64,000 nucleotides of DNA from positions 225,624,016-225,688,015 of the forward strand of contig NC_088201.1 of assembly GCF_037126465.1 (NCBI RefSeq), in the 5' to 3' direction. Each line of letters opens with the position of its first letter. The first letter of the stretch is position 1. Both the position numbers and the translations under genes were made by a program. Source of the stretch: Ornithodoros turicata. Lineage: Eukaryota; Arthropoda; Arachnida; Ixodida; Argasidae. The notes under the pieces were generated by a model. The model did not search any database, had not been told where the DNA came from, and saw nothing but the letters and a program-made list of their open reading frames with translations. Positions 23,301 through 32,639 of the stretch are shown in pieces.

Positions 23301-24290
23301 CACTGAAGCTTCAGTTGAATAGCATGCCACTGAGTCTCGCATTAGGCCCTTTCTCTAACACATCTAATATGTCTGCAATCATTTTACAAGTCGTTGTCGT
23401 TCATCCACCTGCTTGAGCTCCTCTAGCCCCAGTGACTTTTGAATAAGTGCAGAATAGTAGAACCTAAATAGCGTGTTGTCGAATGAGTGAACTGCTATCC
23501 CCGCCTCCTATATGTGTAGTGTCATGTGTGCGTATGTCACACATATTGAAGTAGTGTATGGCAATTTCATATTACTGCGTGTTACAACCTGAAGTCTTCG
23601 AGGTAAGAATAGGGTAAATATTAAACATGTGCTATAAATTCCGGAAGACCTTCCTGTCTGCTAAATTCGGAAGCAGGTTCATTTACTCGAACTAGCTATG
23701 TACCGATTTAGCACAAACAGTGATGCAACTGCATTTCCTGCCAAACAGGTTAGTGTGCACCCTACAAACGTCTCAGCGAGGTCAATTTCACCCAAAAGAG
23801 GCGTCCCTCAATTCGGGTTGCCAATTCGAGGAAGAATCCGTTCAGCCGTTAAACATTAGGATAAATGCAAACCGCAAAGTTCTACTGCTGATGTAACGCC
23901 TTGTTAGTCGACAGCAGGCAAACGCACGAACCGTATGTGAAACAAGGGAAAGGGTGTAGGGTTCTCCATGAACCTTATGTATTTCCTGGCTGTTGCTCTT
24001 CTTCGATGCATTTGTGCATCTTTTTTACGTGTGATAATTCCTAAAATGTATTCGTTCTTTCTTTAGCCCCGGCAAGTACAGGCAAGTACACCTGATGTCA
24101 ATCTCGTTGTATTCAGGGGCGTCAGATGTGGTCTGCTTTATAGCATTTATATGATAAGGCTACATGCCGCGTTTGGAGTTAGTGCCGTGTTAGTGACTTA
24201 TACGATCGCGTGTTGACGTAAACTCCCGATAGCACCTTGGGGCACTATCGCGAAGACGTCGCGAAAAGTCTTCTGAAATGGGTTTCTTTA
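20301..24290. other. no recognisable gene (4 kb)
   Basis: No domain, splice-supported exon or clear repeat pair was seen. Several open frames of 60-90 codons occur on both strands. A G-run (CCGGGGGCGGGGGGTTG) lies near 22090. Confidence 0.45.
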
Positions 24291-24319
24291 GTGCGCTTCA
24301 TTGCGAGCTTAGCAAGTAA

Positions 24320-24748
24320 GTGCACTGGCCATCGTTGCAACAAGCCTTAAACAATGTTCATCTCTACCTTTCGCGACTTCGAATGGACCTTTCGCCCGAA
24401 AAGTGCGTAGAGTTCCCTTTCCCTATCCATAATTTCACTCTTTGGGTGGGTGCAAAAAAATTCGAGCCTCTGCGTTCCCATCACTTCCTTGGTGTAGCAC
24501 TGGACTCGAACCTGCACTGGGCTCGCCACATTAAGCACCTTGAAACGAAAGTTCAGCGATGGCTTCGTGGAATACAAGATCTTTCTGGCTTGGGCTGGAA
24601 CTGTGATCAACGCTCACTTCTAGCCGTTCACGCGGCTTTGGTGAGGGCGACTGTGCTTTACAGCCTCCCTCTCTTGCACAGAGTGTCTACAACATCATTA
24701 AATATCCTTCGGACCCTATTCGCCCGAAGCCTTCGTCGCTGCCTTTGA
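24320..24748 (+). pseudogene. LINE reverse transcriptase, C-terminal part
   Basis: This open stretch carries LSPEKCVEFPF, then HHFLGVALDSNLHWARHIKH and a Leu-rich thumb region (LLAVHAALVRATVLYSLPLL). These follow the catalytic YADD box in LINE reverse transcriptases: the LGV.LD..L.W..HI block is a hallmark. The catalytic palm itself is absent, so the copy is dead. The frame ends at 24748 and the protein continues in other frames downstream, which implies indels after insertion. Confidence 0.8.
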
Positions 24749-25099
24749 GTTCCAAGAATGGCTGAAACAAGCAAGCCCTACCTGAAGCTGGTGAACTCCC
24801 GGTGGAGGTCCTCCATGAGCGGGAAACGGCTCGACAATTCCTACGTTTGCGTGCGCACATACCCCGTCACCCACTCTTCAGGAAAATTTGATACCGTCCT
24901 GAAAGTGATTTCCATCGCGTCGCGCAGAGGACACGCTAGGCTCTCAGTGATTTCATATCTAAGGACGTCACATCGTCGACCGCACACTGGTCCCTGCCTG
25001 TGCCACCCACCTTAGCACGTCTTCCGGACCTCCGGGACCGCAGAGACAAGGTTCCCCCTCAAGTCCTTCGAGCCCAGCTTATATACTGTCGCATAGACG

Positions 25100-25530
25100 C
25101 AAAGCTTTCTACCTCTGCCGCCGCATACACCGATGGCGCATCTAAAATGGCAAGTCCGCGTCGGCGTTCGTCGCCCCATCCGAAGCCGTAGTTGACGGTT
25201 GTCGCCTTTCGCATGAACCCTCATCCACAGCTGTGGAACTTTATGCCACACTCTTCTTTCTGCAGCACATCGTTCAATTTACCGCACGGAATTGGGTGGT
25301 ATTCACTGACTCAACATCTGCCCTGCAAGCAATTGAAAATTCTGGCATCCGAGGTTCCTCCGCACCGTTGGTTATGGATGTGTTAATGGCTTACAAACTC
25401 GTCTACGAGGCAGGGCACAGGCTCGTTCTCCATGGGTTCCAGTTCATTGCAGTGTCGAAGGCAATGAACAGGCTGACAGTACCGCTGAAGCAGCTCTCTC
25501 GTCTCGGACACAGCCGCGGACTGCTGAGAG
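25100..25530 (+). pseudogene. LINE RNase H domain, frameshifted
   Basis: Motifs of RNase H occur in the right order across different + frames: YTDGAS near 25123 (first Asp), AVELYAT near 25225 (Glu), VVFTDSTSALQAI near 25291-25335 (second Asp) and HCSVEGNEQAD near 25443-25480 (His and last Asp). All four acidic or His catalytic positions can be read, so the domain decayed by frameshift more than by loss of active-site codons. In a live element it would degrade the RNA strand of the RNA:DNA hybrid during target-primed reverse transcription. Confidence 0.75.
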
Positions 25531-25779
25531 GAGATCGCCGGTCCGTGCTTCGTCGCCTCGTGACTCCTCTGGCTACTCCCCAGCGGACCGCTGACATCCC
25601 CCCCCCCGCCATGCTGAGCAGAGTTGATCCAGCGCTCGCTTTCCGCATGTCTGCACATATCCCTCGTCAAGATGACACATTAGTTCATGAAATGTTGAAC
25701 ATGAGAGTGGCTTTCATCTTTGATCATCGAATGTGCCTCGATGTGGCCTTCACAGCACCGCTTGAGATAAGTTGCCTCT

Positions 25780-25985
25780 CCCCACGGCAAGCACTGCGCT
25801 GCTGTTGAAGATCTAGAGCACATTTTTCTCCATTCCCCACTCTACCAACCTTCCCGAACCTACCATAACGAGCTCGACTCCTGCCCCCTCTCTCTCACGA
25901 AATTGCTTGGTCCTGGCCACATCCAGCGCTCTAACGCTCTGCCCTCAAGGCTCTTCCCTAAGAAACATTGTCATGCCTGAGATAT
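25780..25985 (+). pseudogene. LINE ORF2 C-terminal tail
   Basis: A + frame reads EDLEHIFLHSPLYQPSRTYH and then LTKLLGPGHIQRSNALPSRL before a stop. The EH.F..SPLY..R arrangement matches the segment after RNase H in I-like LINEs (usually ETLEH.L..CP.Y). The Cys normally before PLY is Ser here. Confidence 0.65.
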
Positions 25986-26204
25986 CGGACGGTTATCACA
26001 CCGGGACTGGCAGGACGTCCACGGGAGGGCGAAATTGGTCCTCTGGGTACCTCCCCCCCCCCCCAATTGGTTAAAATGGGACTCTCACATGTCCGTACGA
26101 TAAATTTTTGGTTGTTCCTAGGAGGTCATCAAGGACCGATGTAGGAGAGTGTGATGACACAGCAGAGACATAGTCTAGCATCGTTTTATTTTACCTCATT
26201 TCCT

Positions 26205-26500
26205 TTCATCAGAAACCATAACGTGGTGCGTTGCTACCTATACGGCAATGCTTTTCCCGCGAGATATGTAGCCGGAAGAATAGTAACAGTCGTCGTAATG
26301 TGGCTCGATTCTATCGTTAAAAGGTTTCCAGTGCAGTAGTAGAGAACATAACGCTTCTAGCAGCTTCAAAAGTTTTGCGAACGTCTGTCTTATGTCCATC
26401 CCCAGACGAGGAACAGGGAACCGTTAGAGAACCATATGTGATTGTCATATGGCATCATACGTATTGTTCACACAACAGCCTCTCGAGTCGCTCAAGGAAT
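26205..26500. repeat. duplicated block A' (copy 1)
   Basis: Matches 27812-28085: TGCTACCTATACGGCAATG, GAGATRTGTAGCCGGAA, ATAGTAACAGTCGT and GTGGCTCGAT are shared in order. It belongs to the local duplication around the candidate exons. Confidence 0.85.
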
Positions 26501-26889
26501 AGAATGGACACGCGATTGTACCCAGTAATGGTCGTGCATTGCGAGGAATTAGCTGCGTAATGCGGTCTGGGTGGGCGGGCTTGCGGTGACATGTTGTTGT
26601 TGAACATGGGTTTAGGAGCCAAGTCAAGAGCTGCTTGCGGGCCCGACTCCAAGGAAGCAAAGTTGTTAGTGTAGTGTATTGTCAATTGCTAGTTGCCCGC
26701 AACTTTCGACCGAAGGTTAAGTTCATAATTTTGAAAAGTTGCAGCAAACTGCTAGATATACTTGCCAGTGCACATTTGAGGCCGATGCGATCGGTTTGTT
26801 TGTCATCAACGCAACTTAAAGACAATCACAATTTCGACCAGATAAAATCACCGGCGATCCTGCAAAGGCAGCTAAGCGGCCATCATGTG

Positions 26890-27032
26890 CAGGGGTGGAT
26901 CTAGGATTTTCCCGTGGGTGGGTCCGCTATGGACAAGTGCCACGTGCGTACTGGGATTTGCCCATTGAACAGCATCTTCAAGTCTGGGATTTGGAGGGTG
27001 TAGACCCCTAGACACCCCTAGATCCCCGCCTG
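26890..27032. mobile_element. 143-bp hAT-type MITE (copy in unit 1)
   Basis: Left end CAGGGGTGGATCTAGG; right end CCTAGATCCCCGCCTG, an imperfect inverted match of hAT type. Flanking octamers ATCATGTG and GTCATATG agree at six of eight sites. The same insertion exists in unit 2, so it predates the duplication. Confidence 0.75.
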
Positions 27033-27105
27033 GTCATATGATTGGGAGACATAAGCCAAATGGATCCTTCAGGTGGACTGAAATCGATTGATTGTTCTTC
27101 CGCAG

Positions 27106-27150
27106 GAACGAGTACTACCACAGAAGACGACTACCTGACTAAGTCGCACG
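27106..27150 (+). CDS. candidate 45-bp Thr-rich exon, phase 1-1
   Basis: Inferred internal exon of an unidentified gene. It is flanked by TTCTTCCGCAG and GTAAGTGCTT. Read as two bases, fourteen codons, one base, it encodes TSTTTEDDYLTKSH. Its length is a multiple of three and the phase is symmetric, so inclusion or skipping keeps the frame. The same splice-site context surrounds the 84-bp candidate exon at 27638, although the exons share little sequence. A Ser/Thr-rich composition would suit O-glycosylation in a secreted or membrane mucin-like protein, but no signal peptide or folded domain is visible. Transcription is unproven. Confidence 0.5.
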
Positions 27151-27421
27151 GTAAGTGCTTCAGGCATTGTTCCTGGACGTACCGAGCTGCAGAGGGGATG
27201 GGGGTACGCAGTGGCATCGGAACTATTTTTCTACTAAGGGAGCGGGAAAAAAAAAGTTGCAGTAAACTGCTAGATATACTTGGCAGTGGACATTTGAGGG
27301 CGATGTGGTCGGTTTGTTTGTAATCAAAGCAATACTTAAACGAAACTTAAAGACAATCACAATCACGACCAGATAAAATCACCTGCGATCCTTGCAAAGG
27401 CAGCTAAGCGGCCATCATGTG

Positions 27422-27564
27422 CAGGGGCGGATCTAGGATTTTCCCATGGGTGGGTCCGCTATGGACAAGTGCCACGTGCGTACTGGGATTTGCCCATTGA
27501 ACCGCATCTTCAAGTCTGGGATTTGGAGGGTGTAGACCCCTAGACACCCCTAGATCCGCGGCTG
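27422..27564. mobile_element. 143-bp hAT-type MITE (copy in unit 2)
   Basis: Ends CAGGGGCGGATCTAGG and CCTAGATCCGCGGCTG; the flanking octamers ATCATGTG and GTCATATG are the same as for the copy in unit 1. Terminal sequence resembles the separate element at 29589-29870. Confidence 0.75.
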
Positions 27565-27637
27565 GTCATATGATCGGGAGACATAAGCCAAATGGATCCT
27601 TCAGGTGGACTGAAATCGATTGATTGTTCTTCCGCAG

Positions 27638-27721
27638 AGCTCAGCAGCGACGAAGGAACACCAACGACGACCTCAAGCATGCAAACAACGACGAAAAGCA
27701 CTCCAACAGTTACAACGCAGG
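27638..27721 (+). CDS. candidate 84-bp Thr-rich exon, phase 1-1
   Basis: Inferred internal exon with acceptor TTCTTCCGCAG and donor GTAAGTGC. In the same phase as the exon at 27106 it begins LSSDEGTPTTTSS and ends STPTVTTQ: about eleven of its 27 whole codons are Thr. The other two phases are less biased, and the phase with Thr is the one shared by all four candidates. The upstream intron is nearly identical to that of the 27106 exon, while the exon differs in length (84 versus 45 bp) and sequence. Likely product: part of a mucin-like extracellular protein. Function is unknown. Confidence 0.55.
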
Positions 27722-27811
27722 GTAAGTGCTTCAGGCATTGATTCTGGGCGTACCGACCTGCAAAGGGGGTGGGGGGTACCGGTACGAGCATTTGTAGAAA
27801 TTTCAGAGATA

Positions 27812-28090
27812 GGGGCGTTACTGCGGTGCGCTGCTACCTATACGGCAATGATTTCGCGCGAGATGTGTAGCCGGAATAGTAACAGTCGTGGTAACGTGGC
27901 TCGATCGTTGGGTTCGCAGTGCAGTGTTAGAGAACATAATGCTTAGAGCAGTTTCCAAAAGTTCCTGCGAGCGTCCATCCCCAAAATCAGGAGCGAGGAT
28001 ACCTTGGAGGCCGTCCGATAGGGACCTTTATTCGATTGTTGTGCGGCATGATGTGTATTGTCTACAGAATAGCCTCAGAGCGGCAATACC
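27812..28090. repeat. duplicated block A' (copy 2)
   Basis: Matches 26205-26500. The order of blocks is A' - unit 1 - unit 2 - A', so the original tandem unit was probably unit plus A', with one A' lost between units 1 and 2. Confidence 0.85.
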
Positions 28091-28680
28091 CTGAGGAGCA
28101 AATATTATGCTTTCAGGTACGTATGAAGATAATATACCTTGAATTCTACCATAAGCATCATCATCATCGTCATTTATTTTCCTTGAGCCCTCATGCATGC
28201 AATACAGGGGTGGTAGTACACAAATTGAAAAGGTGTTCCAGGCAAATTACGACATGTACATAATTGTACAGCACACCTGAACTAACATTGCAGAAGTAAT
28301 GTGTATGAATATGTCAGTGAGCAGATACTATAAACATAATTTACGTATCTTTTGTAGATATTTCACAAACAAGGAAATAGATCAACGAACGCTATTAGCC
28401 GCGAGAACGCGGGCTTTTTCTGTGGGCTTTTTCCAGTCAAGGATATTTCTGTCCGGGTTGCCGATGCGGCAGCCCAACAATGGAAGACTCAGCAGAAGGA
28501 GCATGAAATGTATGCCTACGCGGTAGCCGCGGCACATCACGACCGCAGGACGTGAAATCAAACGAAAATCTGGAACTATATTCCCCGGGGCTGGAAGCGG
28601 ACATCGTCTGATCCTCAATCCTTTTGCCTCTTGCAATTAAACCTAGCTTTCCTGACGCGGTCTGGGGCTCAGCAAGAGCC
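28091..28680. other. no recognisable gene
   Basis: CATCATCATCATCGTC near 28156 is a short triplet run. No domain. Confidence 0.5.
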
Positions 28681-28683
28681 TAT

Positions 28684-29011
28684 CGTAGTAAGCTAGCACT
28701 GCAACGAGGACTGACAGGGGAGAATAAAAACAAAAACAAATACTGTGCTAGACTTCCAACAACATATTTTATTGACTCCGAAACATGTTCCTTTTATGAA
28801 TGCCTCCATTGTAATCATCCACGTGTCACATTCCAGTCTACACATCAAATCCCTTTGTCCCACTTCTCCAGGAACATTACCTCTTTATCAAATAACGTCA
28901 CGGATGCCTGGCTAACGCATAGTGACCCCGTGACGTTAGTCGTTGTTGGAAGTCTAGCGCAGTGTTTGTCTTCTCCCCTGTTAGTCCTCGTTGCAGTGCC
29001 AGTTTACTAAG
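28684..29011. mobile_element. inverted-repeat element, about 75-bp arms
   Basis: The left arm (28684-28763) and right arm (28942-29011) are inverted: GCACTGCAACGAGGACTGAC, AGGGGAGAA and GCTAGACTTCCAACAAC recur as complements. The left arm carries an extra A-rich AATAAAAACAAAAACAAA insertion. It may be a terminal repeat of a Penelope-like element, given the relic at 30.1 kb, but that link is weak. Confidence 0.6.
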
Positions 29012-29580
29012 ATGGATCCATACCAAACAGCAAAATATAGCAAATTCTAAAAACACTCTACGCTCAAGAAACTTAAAATAAAACTCGTCACTCAGGCTTC
29101 TCCACAAGATGCACAAAAATGATCTCTGCTCCTTAAAATCACAATCGCCAGCTACCCAACAAGTTGTACAAATCCTTAAACTCAAAATTGCTACGCAGGC
29201 AACCTAACTGAACCATTTTTACGTCTGTCTCGTCAACTTCACTTAGCTGCAGGGGTGGGGAAGTCCGGATATTCTTCGAAGAGGCCTGAGACGTCTTCTT
29301 GTCGGCTGGGTATCTTCTGGAATTTTTCTCGACGTCACAGCGTGGCACACAACACGTGCACACGTCCCAAAAATAATCTAACTGCACTGTACTGCAACCT
29401 GCACTTGACACTTCAGGCCGATTGTGGTGCCAACATCGCTGCTATTGCCGCCTCCACTATTCCCAAACTTCCCCGGCGGACAGACCGCTGCTATCCCCCT
29501 CGCGTTTACATTCTGCCGTCTTCTAGACCAACCACGGGGCGAGTCTCTCAAGTTCATCCAACAATCCTTTATAAAACCCC
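29012..29580. other. no recognisable gene
   Basis: No domain; target region of the hAT MITE that follows. Confidence 0.45.
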
Positions 29581-29588
29581 GTTGAACG

Positions 29589-29870
29589 CAGGGGCGGATC
29601 CAGGGGGGGGGCAAGGGGCGCCCCCCCCCCCCCGAGACATACCTCTACCCCCCATTCCGGCAGATTTTCCTGCCGCACGCTCTGTTTTCCGCACACGCCG
29701 CACGGTGGCGTTCCTCTACAGCTTGCTAAGCTTCGCAACATGTAGATCATAAATAAAGTTCTGGTGTGAAATGAAAGCGCAGCAGCTCGCCGTCTTACAT
29801 GACGACCCCCCTTCTCTTTTTTAAGTGCCCCCCCCCCCCCCCCCGAGGATCTTCCCTGGATCCGCCCCCG
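29589..29870. mobile_element. 282-bp hAT MITE with exact 8-bp target duplication
   Basis: Termini CAGGGGCGGATCCAGGG and CCCTGGATCCGCCCCCG are inverted with one mismatch. GTTGAACG flanks both sides (29581-29588, 29871-29878) exactly. Long C-runs lie just inside both ends (about 29621-29633 and 29828-29844). It has no coding capacity and would be mobilised in trans by an hAT transposase. Confidence 0.92.
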
Positions 29871-30123
29871 GTTGAACGGGGCTCTCACAAGCCACTCCAC
29901 GGAACATCCCTCTTTTCTTCGGCAGGAAAAAGTCACGACTCCACTGTCGCAAAACTCAACTATGGGCGCTTTACGTAAAACAACAACAATAATTTATTTG
30001 TAGTAGAGTAGCGCGGAAAACACACGGACACAGAAGAGAACAAACTGGAGCTTTCTTTCAACACTTGGAAAAATGTACATGAACACATAAGGCCACACAG
30101 AACCCACAAAAACCTGCCGTCAC

Positions 30124-30700
30124 ACTTCGTTCCGCCGGAGAAATGAGGCTTGTCTATCATGAAATGATATCTCCTTTCCGGATAGGTTGGTCGACGTCGT
30201 CGCCACACATTCATCACCCAACTTATCAATTGCGTTTACCTCCACTATCTCCCGTGTCAATCGACAAGAAGACCTTGACACGCAGATCGTGTCTGAAAAC
30301 CTCGGTGCACACCCACATGACTCGCAGTGGAGTGCCAACAATCCTTCTCTTTTGTTGTCCACATTATAGGAATGCTCTTTTAGTATTTCATTGACGTAAT
30401 ACTTCCCGCACGACAGCGGGATCTTATAGACTACATTTGTTGTACACTGTAATGGCGGGTTCCTATGCTTATTAGTACACGTACCAACAACAGCATCATC
30501 GACATTCTTCATCCCGGACAATTTTCTCAACTTATCTGGAGTTGAAAAAATCACATCCACATCCCATCGCACGGAGAGCACGGACCTCACATACATTTTT
30601 CAAGCGGCGCAAGAATACGAGACACAATGACACATGTAACCGCCGCCCCACCGAACATCAAGCACTTCATACCCCACGTAGGGACGAACGACAAAGGGAC
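30124..30700 (-). pseudogene. Penelope-like element, GIY-YIG endonuclease fragment
   Basis: The minus frame (best at 30120-30596) shows VVYKIPLSCGKYYV, LALHCESCGCAPRF, SRLTREIVE-like RLTREIVEV and LGDECVATTSTNLSGKEI. This is the order of the GIY-YIG endonuclease at the C-terminus of Penelope-like reverse transcriptases, with the family's extra Cys pair and the REI.E catalytic Glu. The segment between the YYV and LKEH blocks is about eight residues short, removing the usual catalytic Arg, so the nuclease is dead. VDVIFSTPDKL upstream matches the linker region. The frame is closed by a stop near 30605, and the reverse transcriptase core is not present. Confidence 0.8.
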
Positions 30701-31410
30701 ATCAAATGGTAGACAGCACAACACCTCATCCAGGAATTCGAAGCACTAGTGTCCTCCATCACAAATAACAGACCAGGTGCTGAGATAGTACTGTGGCGGC
30801 CCGTGGACGACGATGAAGACGTGCTTCCGCCATGACCCGCCGGGACATTCCATCATCGCCGGTCAGGACTCGTGTGGAGGAAGACCATCGTCTATGGCGG
30901 GCTAGAAGGACTGGTGTGCAAAGCGCCTAATCTAATGCATGGGGAGCGCGTGGTCACGACCGTGGACAAGATGGCGGCGAATTGCACGAGCTTTTGCGCT
31001 GTCGCTCGCTGCGCGCCACGCGGAAAGGCACATTTTTGTGGGGCTCACAAACGCTCTTCTGTTGCGAGCCGACCACGTGCCGTTCCTGCAGCAGAGATTC
31101 GCGCCGGCTGAAAAGTTGTACAGCCCATCTGCGCGAAAAGTCGCGAGCGCTCGCGCGAGGTCTTCTCTCTGGTTGTTTATTTAGTTTTCATGTGCAAATA
31201 TAGCTCGTTCGGGACGTTGAACGATTGCTGCGTAAGGCATTCTGTGAGTTGGCAATACAAAAAGGCATTCTCTGAGATGAGACACACTAAAGCAAATATT
31301 CCCTTGCCGCAGTAACAACGCTGTAAAACGTAAAATTTTTGGGAATGCCCAATATGGGTCGGCTAGCTACCAATGCATACACCCATAGACATTGATTAAT
31401 AAACATCCCC
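30701..31410. other. no recognisable gene; CG-rich patch
   Basis: 30940-31150 is CG-rich and includes CAAGATGGCGGCGAATTGC, a start-site-like context with a short + frame (MAANCTSFCAVARCAPRG...). Nothing downstream supports a gene. Confidence 0.35.
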
Positions 31411-31460
31411 TGGCATGGGCGCCGATAGGATTTTCCCCAGGGGGGGGGGGGGAAACTAAT
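31411..31460. mobile_element. possible hAT terminus with G-run
   Basis: GGGCGCCGATAGGATTTTCC followed by a 13-base G-run resembles the ends of the hAT MITEs at 26890 and 27422 (GCGGATCTAGGATTTTCCC). It lies downstream, in minus-strand terms, of the hAT transposase C-terminus and could be that element's 3' end. The opposite end was not found. Confidence 0.4.
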
Positions 31461-31911
31461 GCCGACCGAGGTGGTGGTGGTGGTGGGGGGTCGTTATGGG
31501 TGCCACGAGTGCAGGGTGGGTGTGGAGGCGTTCGGGCTGGTGCTCAAGGTACGGGATATTCCTCTAGTTATGGGTGTCTATTCGGAACTATATTGTTTTG
31601 GCTCAGTAACCCTATGCTTCGGAATTTTTACGTTTTGCCGTTTCTCGGCAACGCAATCCCTTGTCCGTGCAAAGGCTCGCTCCTGATTTTCTGTTTCATA
31701 CTACGTTTGCCGTCGCCACTCCTGCTGCCCTTTCCGTCAGCGATTATCTCATTTCTGTTGATTTCGCAAAAACGAGAACACACGGTGAAACAGCCGTGTC
31801 TACTTGTGACAAGTTGACAATATCAAGTGGTGGCGTATTTTCAGCAGATATGGACATCAGTATCAGTATAGACGATAATTCTCTACCCTCACTCCCTATG
31901 TCCCTCACTCT

Positions 31912-32214
31912 TTAGACAGAAACTGTAGGCGCGTTTGCTTTTCTCGCGCAAAAGAGTTGATAGCTTTTTCCACAAATGTGTTGTCGCCACCCACTTTTTC
32001 GCGATGAACAGTTCATCATACACAGCGCGTTTAGCCGGTCTTCAGTCATTGTGGAACGAAGCCAGGTTCTTACGCTCCGCAGGGTGCTGAAAAACCGTTC
32101 CACGGCACATGTTGTAGCAGGCAAACACCATGAAAGAAAAGTGTGCTGCTCCCAATACGAGCTAACCCCAGATGGACATTGTTCATCGTCGTTAAATGTG
32201 TTGGGGAAGGAAGC
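31912..32214 (-). pseudogene. hAT transposase C-terminal dimerisation domain
   Basis: The minus frame reads GVSSYWEQHTFLSW, then PATTCAVERFFSTLRSVRTW and LRSTMTEDRLNALC. P.T...VER.FS.LR..KTWLRSTM...RLN.L is the diagnostic hATC dimerisation motif, here closest to the ZMYM1/DUF4371-type hAT group. The frame is closed upstream by a TAG near 32214. The catalytic core is not visible, although a neighbouring frame has a few coding-like codons. It ends with a stop at 31912. Degenerate, non-functional relic on the minus strand. Confidence 0.85.
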
Positions 32215-32530
32215 CTATCAAAAGGCCGAAAATCATAACGCTTGTAGACGTTGTTGTAGCATTTATCAGTTTACGTAAACGCACAAAACGCTGACGTCGT
32301 GTAGCCTCCTAACAGTGGTGCCAAAATAAGGGAATAAAAGCAGCTGTTGACCTTGAATTCACAGAACAAAAAAAGAAGGAAAGTCAGCCTCGCTACTAAT
32401 TAGGCGCATCCAACACATGCATCAAACAAAGGTGGCTGTATCTGATGCAACCATGCCTTTCCACAGCAATTTTTCAGTCTTGCCACAGGGGCTCTCTCGA
32501 GCAAATGCACCAAAAATGAAGAATAGTTGC
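32215..32530. other. no further recognisable transposase sequence
   Basis: Region upstream of the hAT relic. No catalytic-core motif found. Confidence 0.4.
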
Positions 32531-32576
32531 AGAATAGTTGGTGCTCGAAATGGCCATTTCGAGCACCAACTATTCT
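32531..32576. repeat. 46-bp perfect palindrome, no spacer
   Basis: The arms are exact complements centred on TGGCCA (32551-32556). AGAATAGTTG also occurs immediately upstream as a direct repeat (32520-32529), and the sequence before that copy would extend the right-arm match by several bases. The left arm therefore seems to have gained an 11-bp tandem copy. Confidence 0.95.
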
Positions 32577-32639
32577 TCAAAGCGAATTCCATGGAATAGT
32601 CGGACCAAATGAAGCACGTGCCAATTTAGACATGGTAGC

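Larger units (their letters stand above)
24300..26100 (+). mobile_element. 5'-truncated LINE (I-like, RNase-H-bearing)
   Basis: A retrotransposon fragment comprising the end of reverse transcriptase, an RNase H domain and the C-terminal tail. It is broken into several frames. The presence of RNase H points to the I superfamily (I, Loa, R1 relatives) instead of CR1. The 3' end is placed near 26100, after a stop and a poly-C stretch at 26049-26062. No poly-A tail or target duplication was identified. Truncation falls just after the position expected for the YADD motif. Confidence 0.8.
26731..27215 (+). repeat. tandem duplication unit 1, contains candidate exon
   Basis: Aligns with 27252-27775 over its full length. 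The region upstream of the exon is almost identical (27041-27105 versus 27573-27637 differ at one base) and the 47 bp after the donor differ at about five. The central exon segments do not align. Confidence 0.92.
27252..27775 (+). repeat. tandem duplication unit 2, contains candidate exon
   Basis: Second copy of 26731-27215, starting with AGTTGCAGTAAACTGCTAGA after a poly-A run. It contains its own copy of the hAT MITE and a different exon. Confidence 0.92.

Noticed and set aside
24292..24315. 24-bp micro-exon between TTCTTTAG and GTAAGTG
   Set aside because: It fits phase 1-1 but encodes RFIASLA without Thr, and it directly abuts the LINE 5' truncation point; more likely chance.
30960..31110. 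Promoter and first exon (AAGATGGCGGCG, CG-rich)
   Set aside because: The short frame has no continuation, donor or domain.
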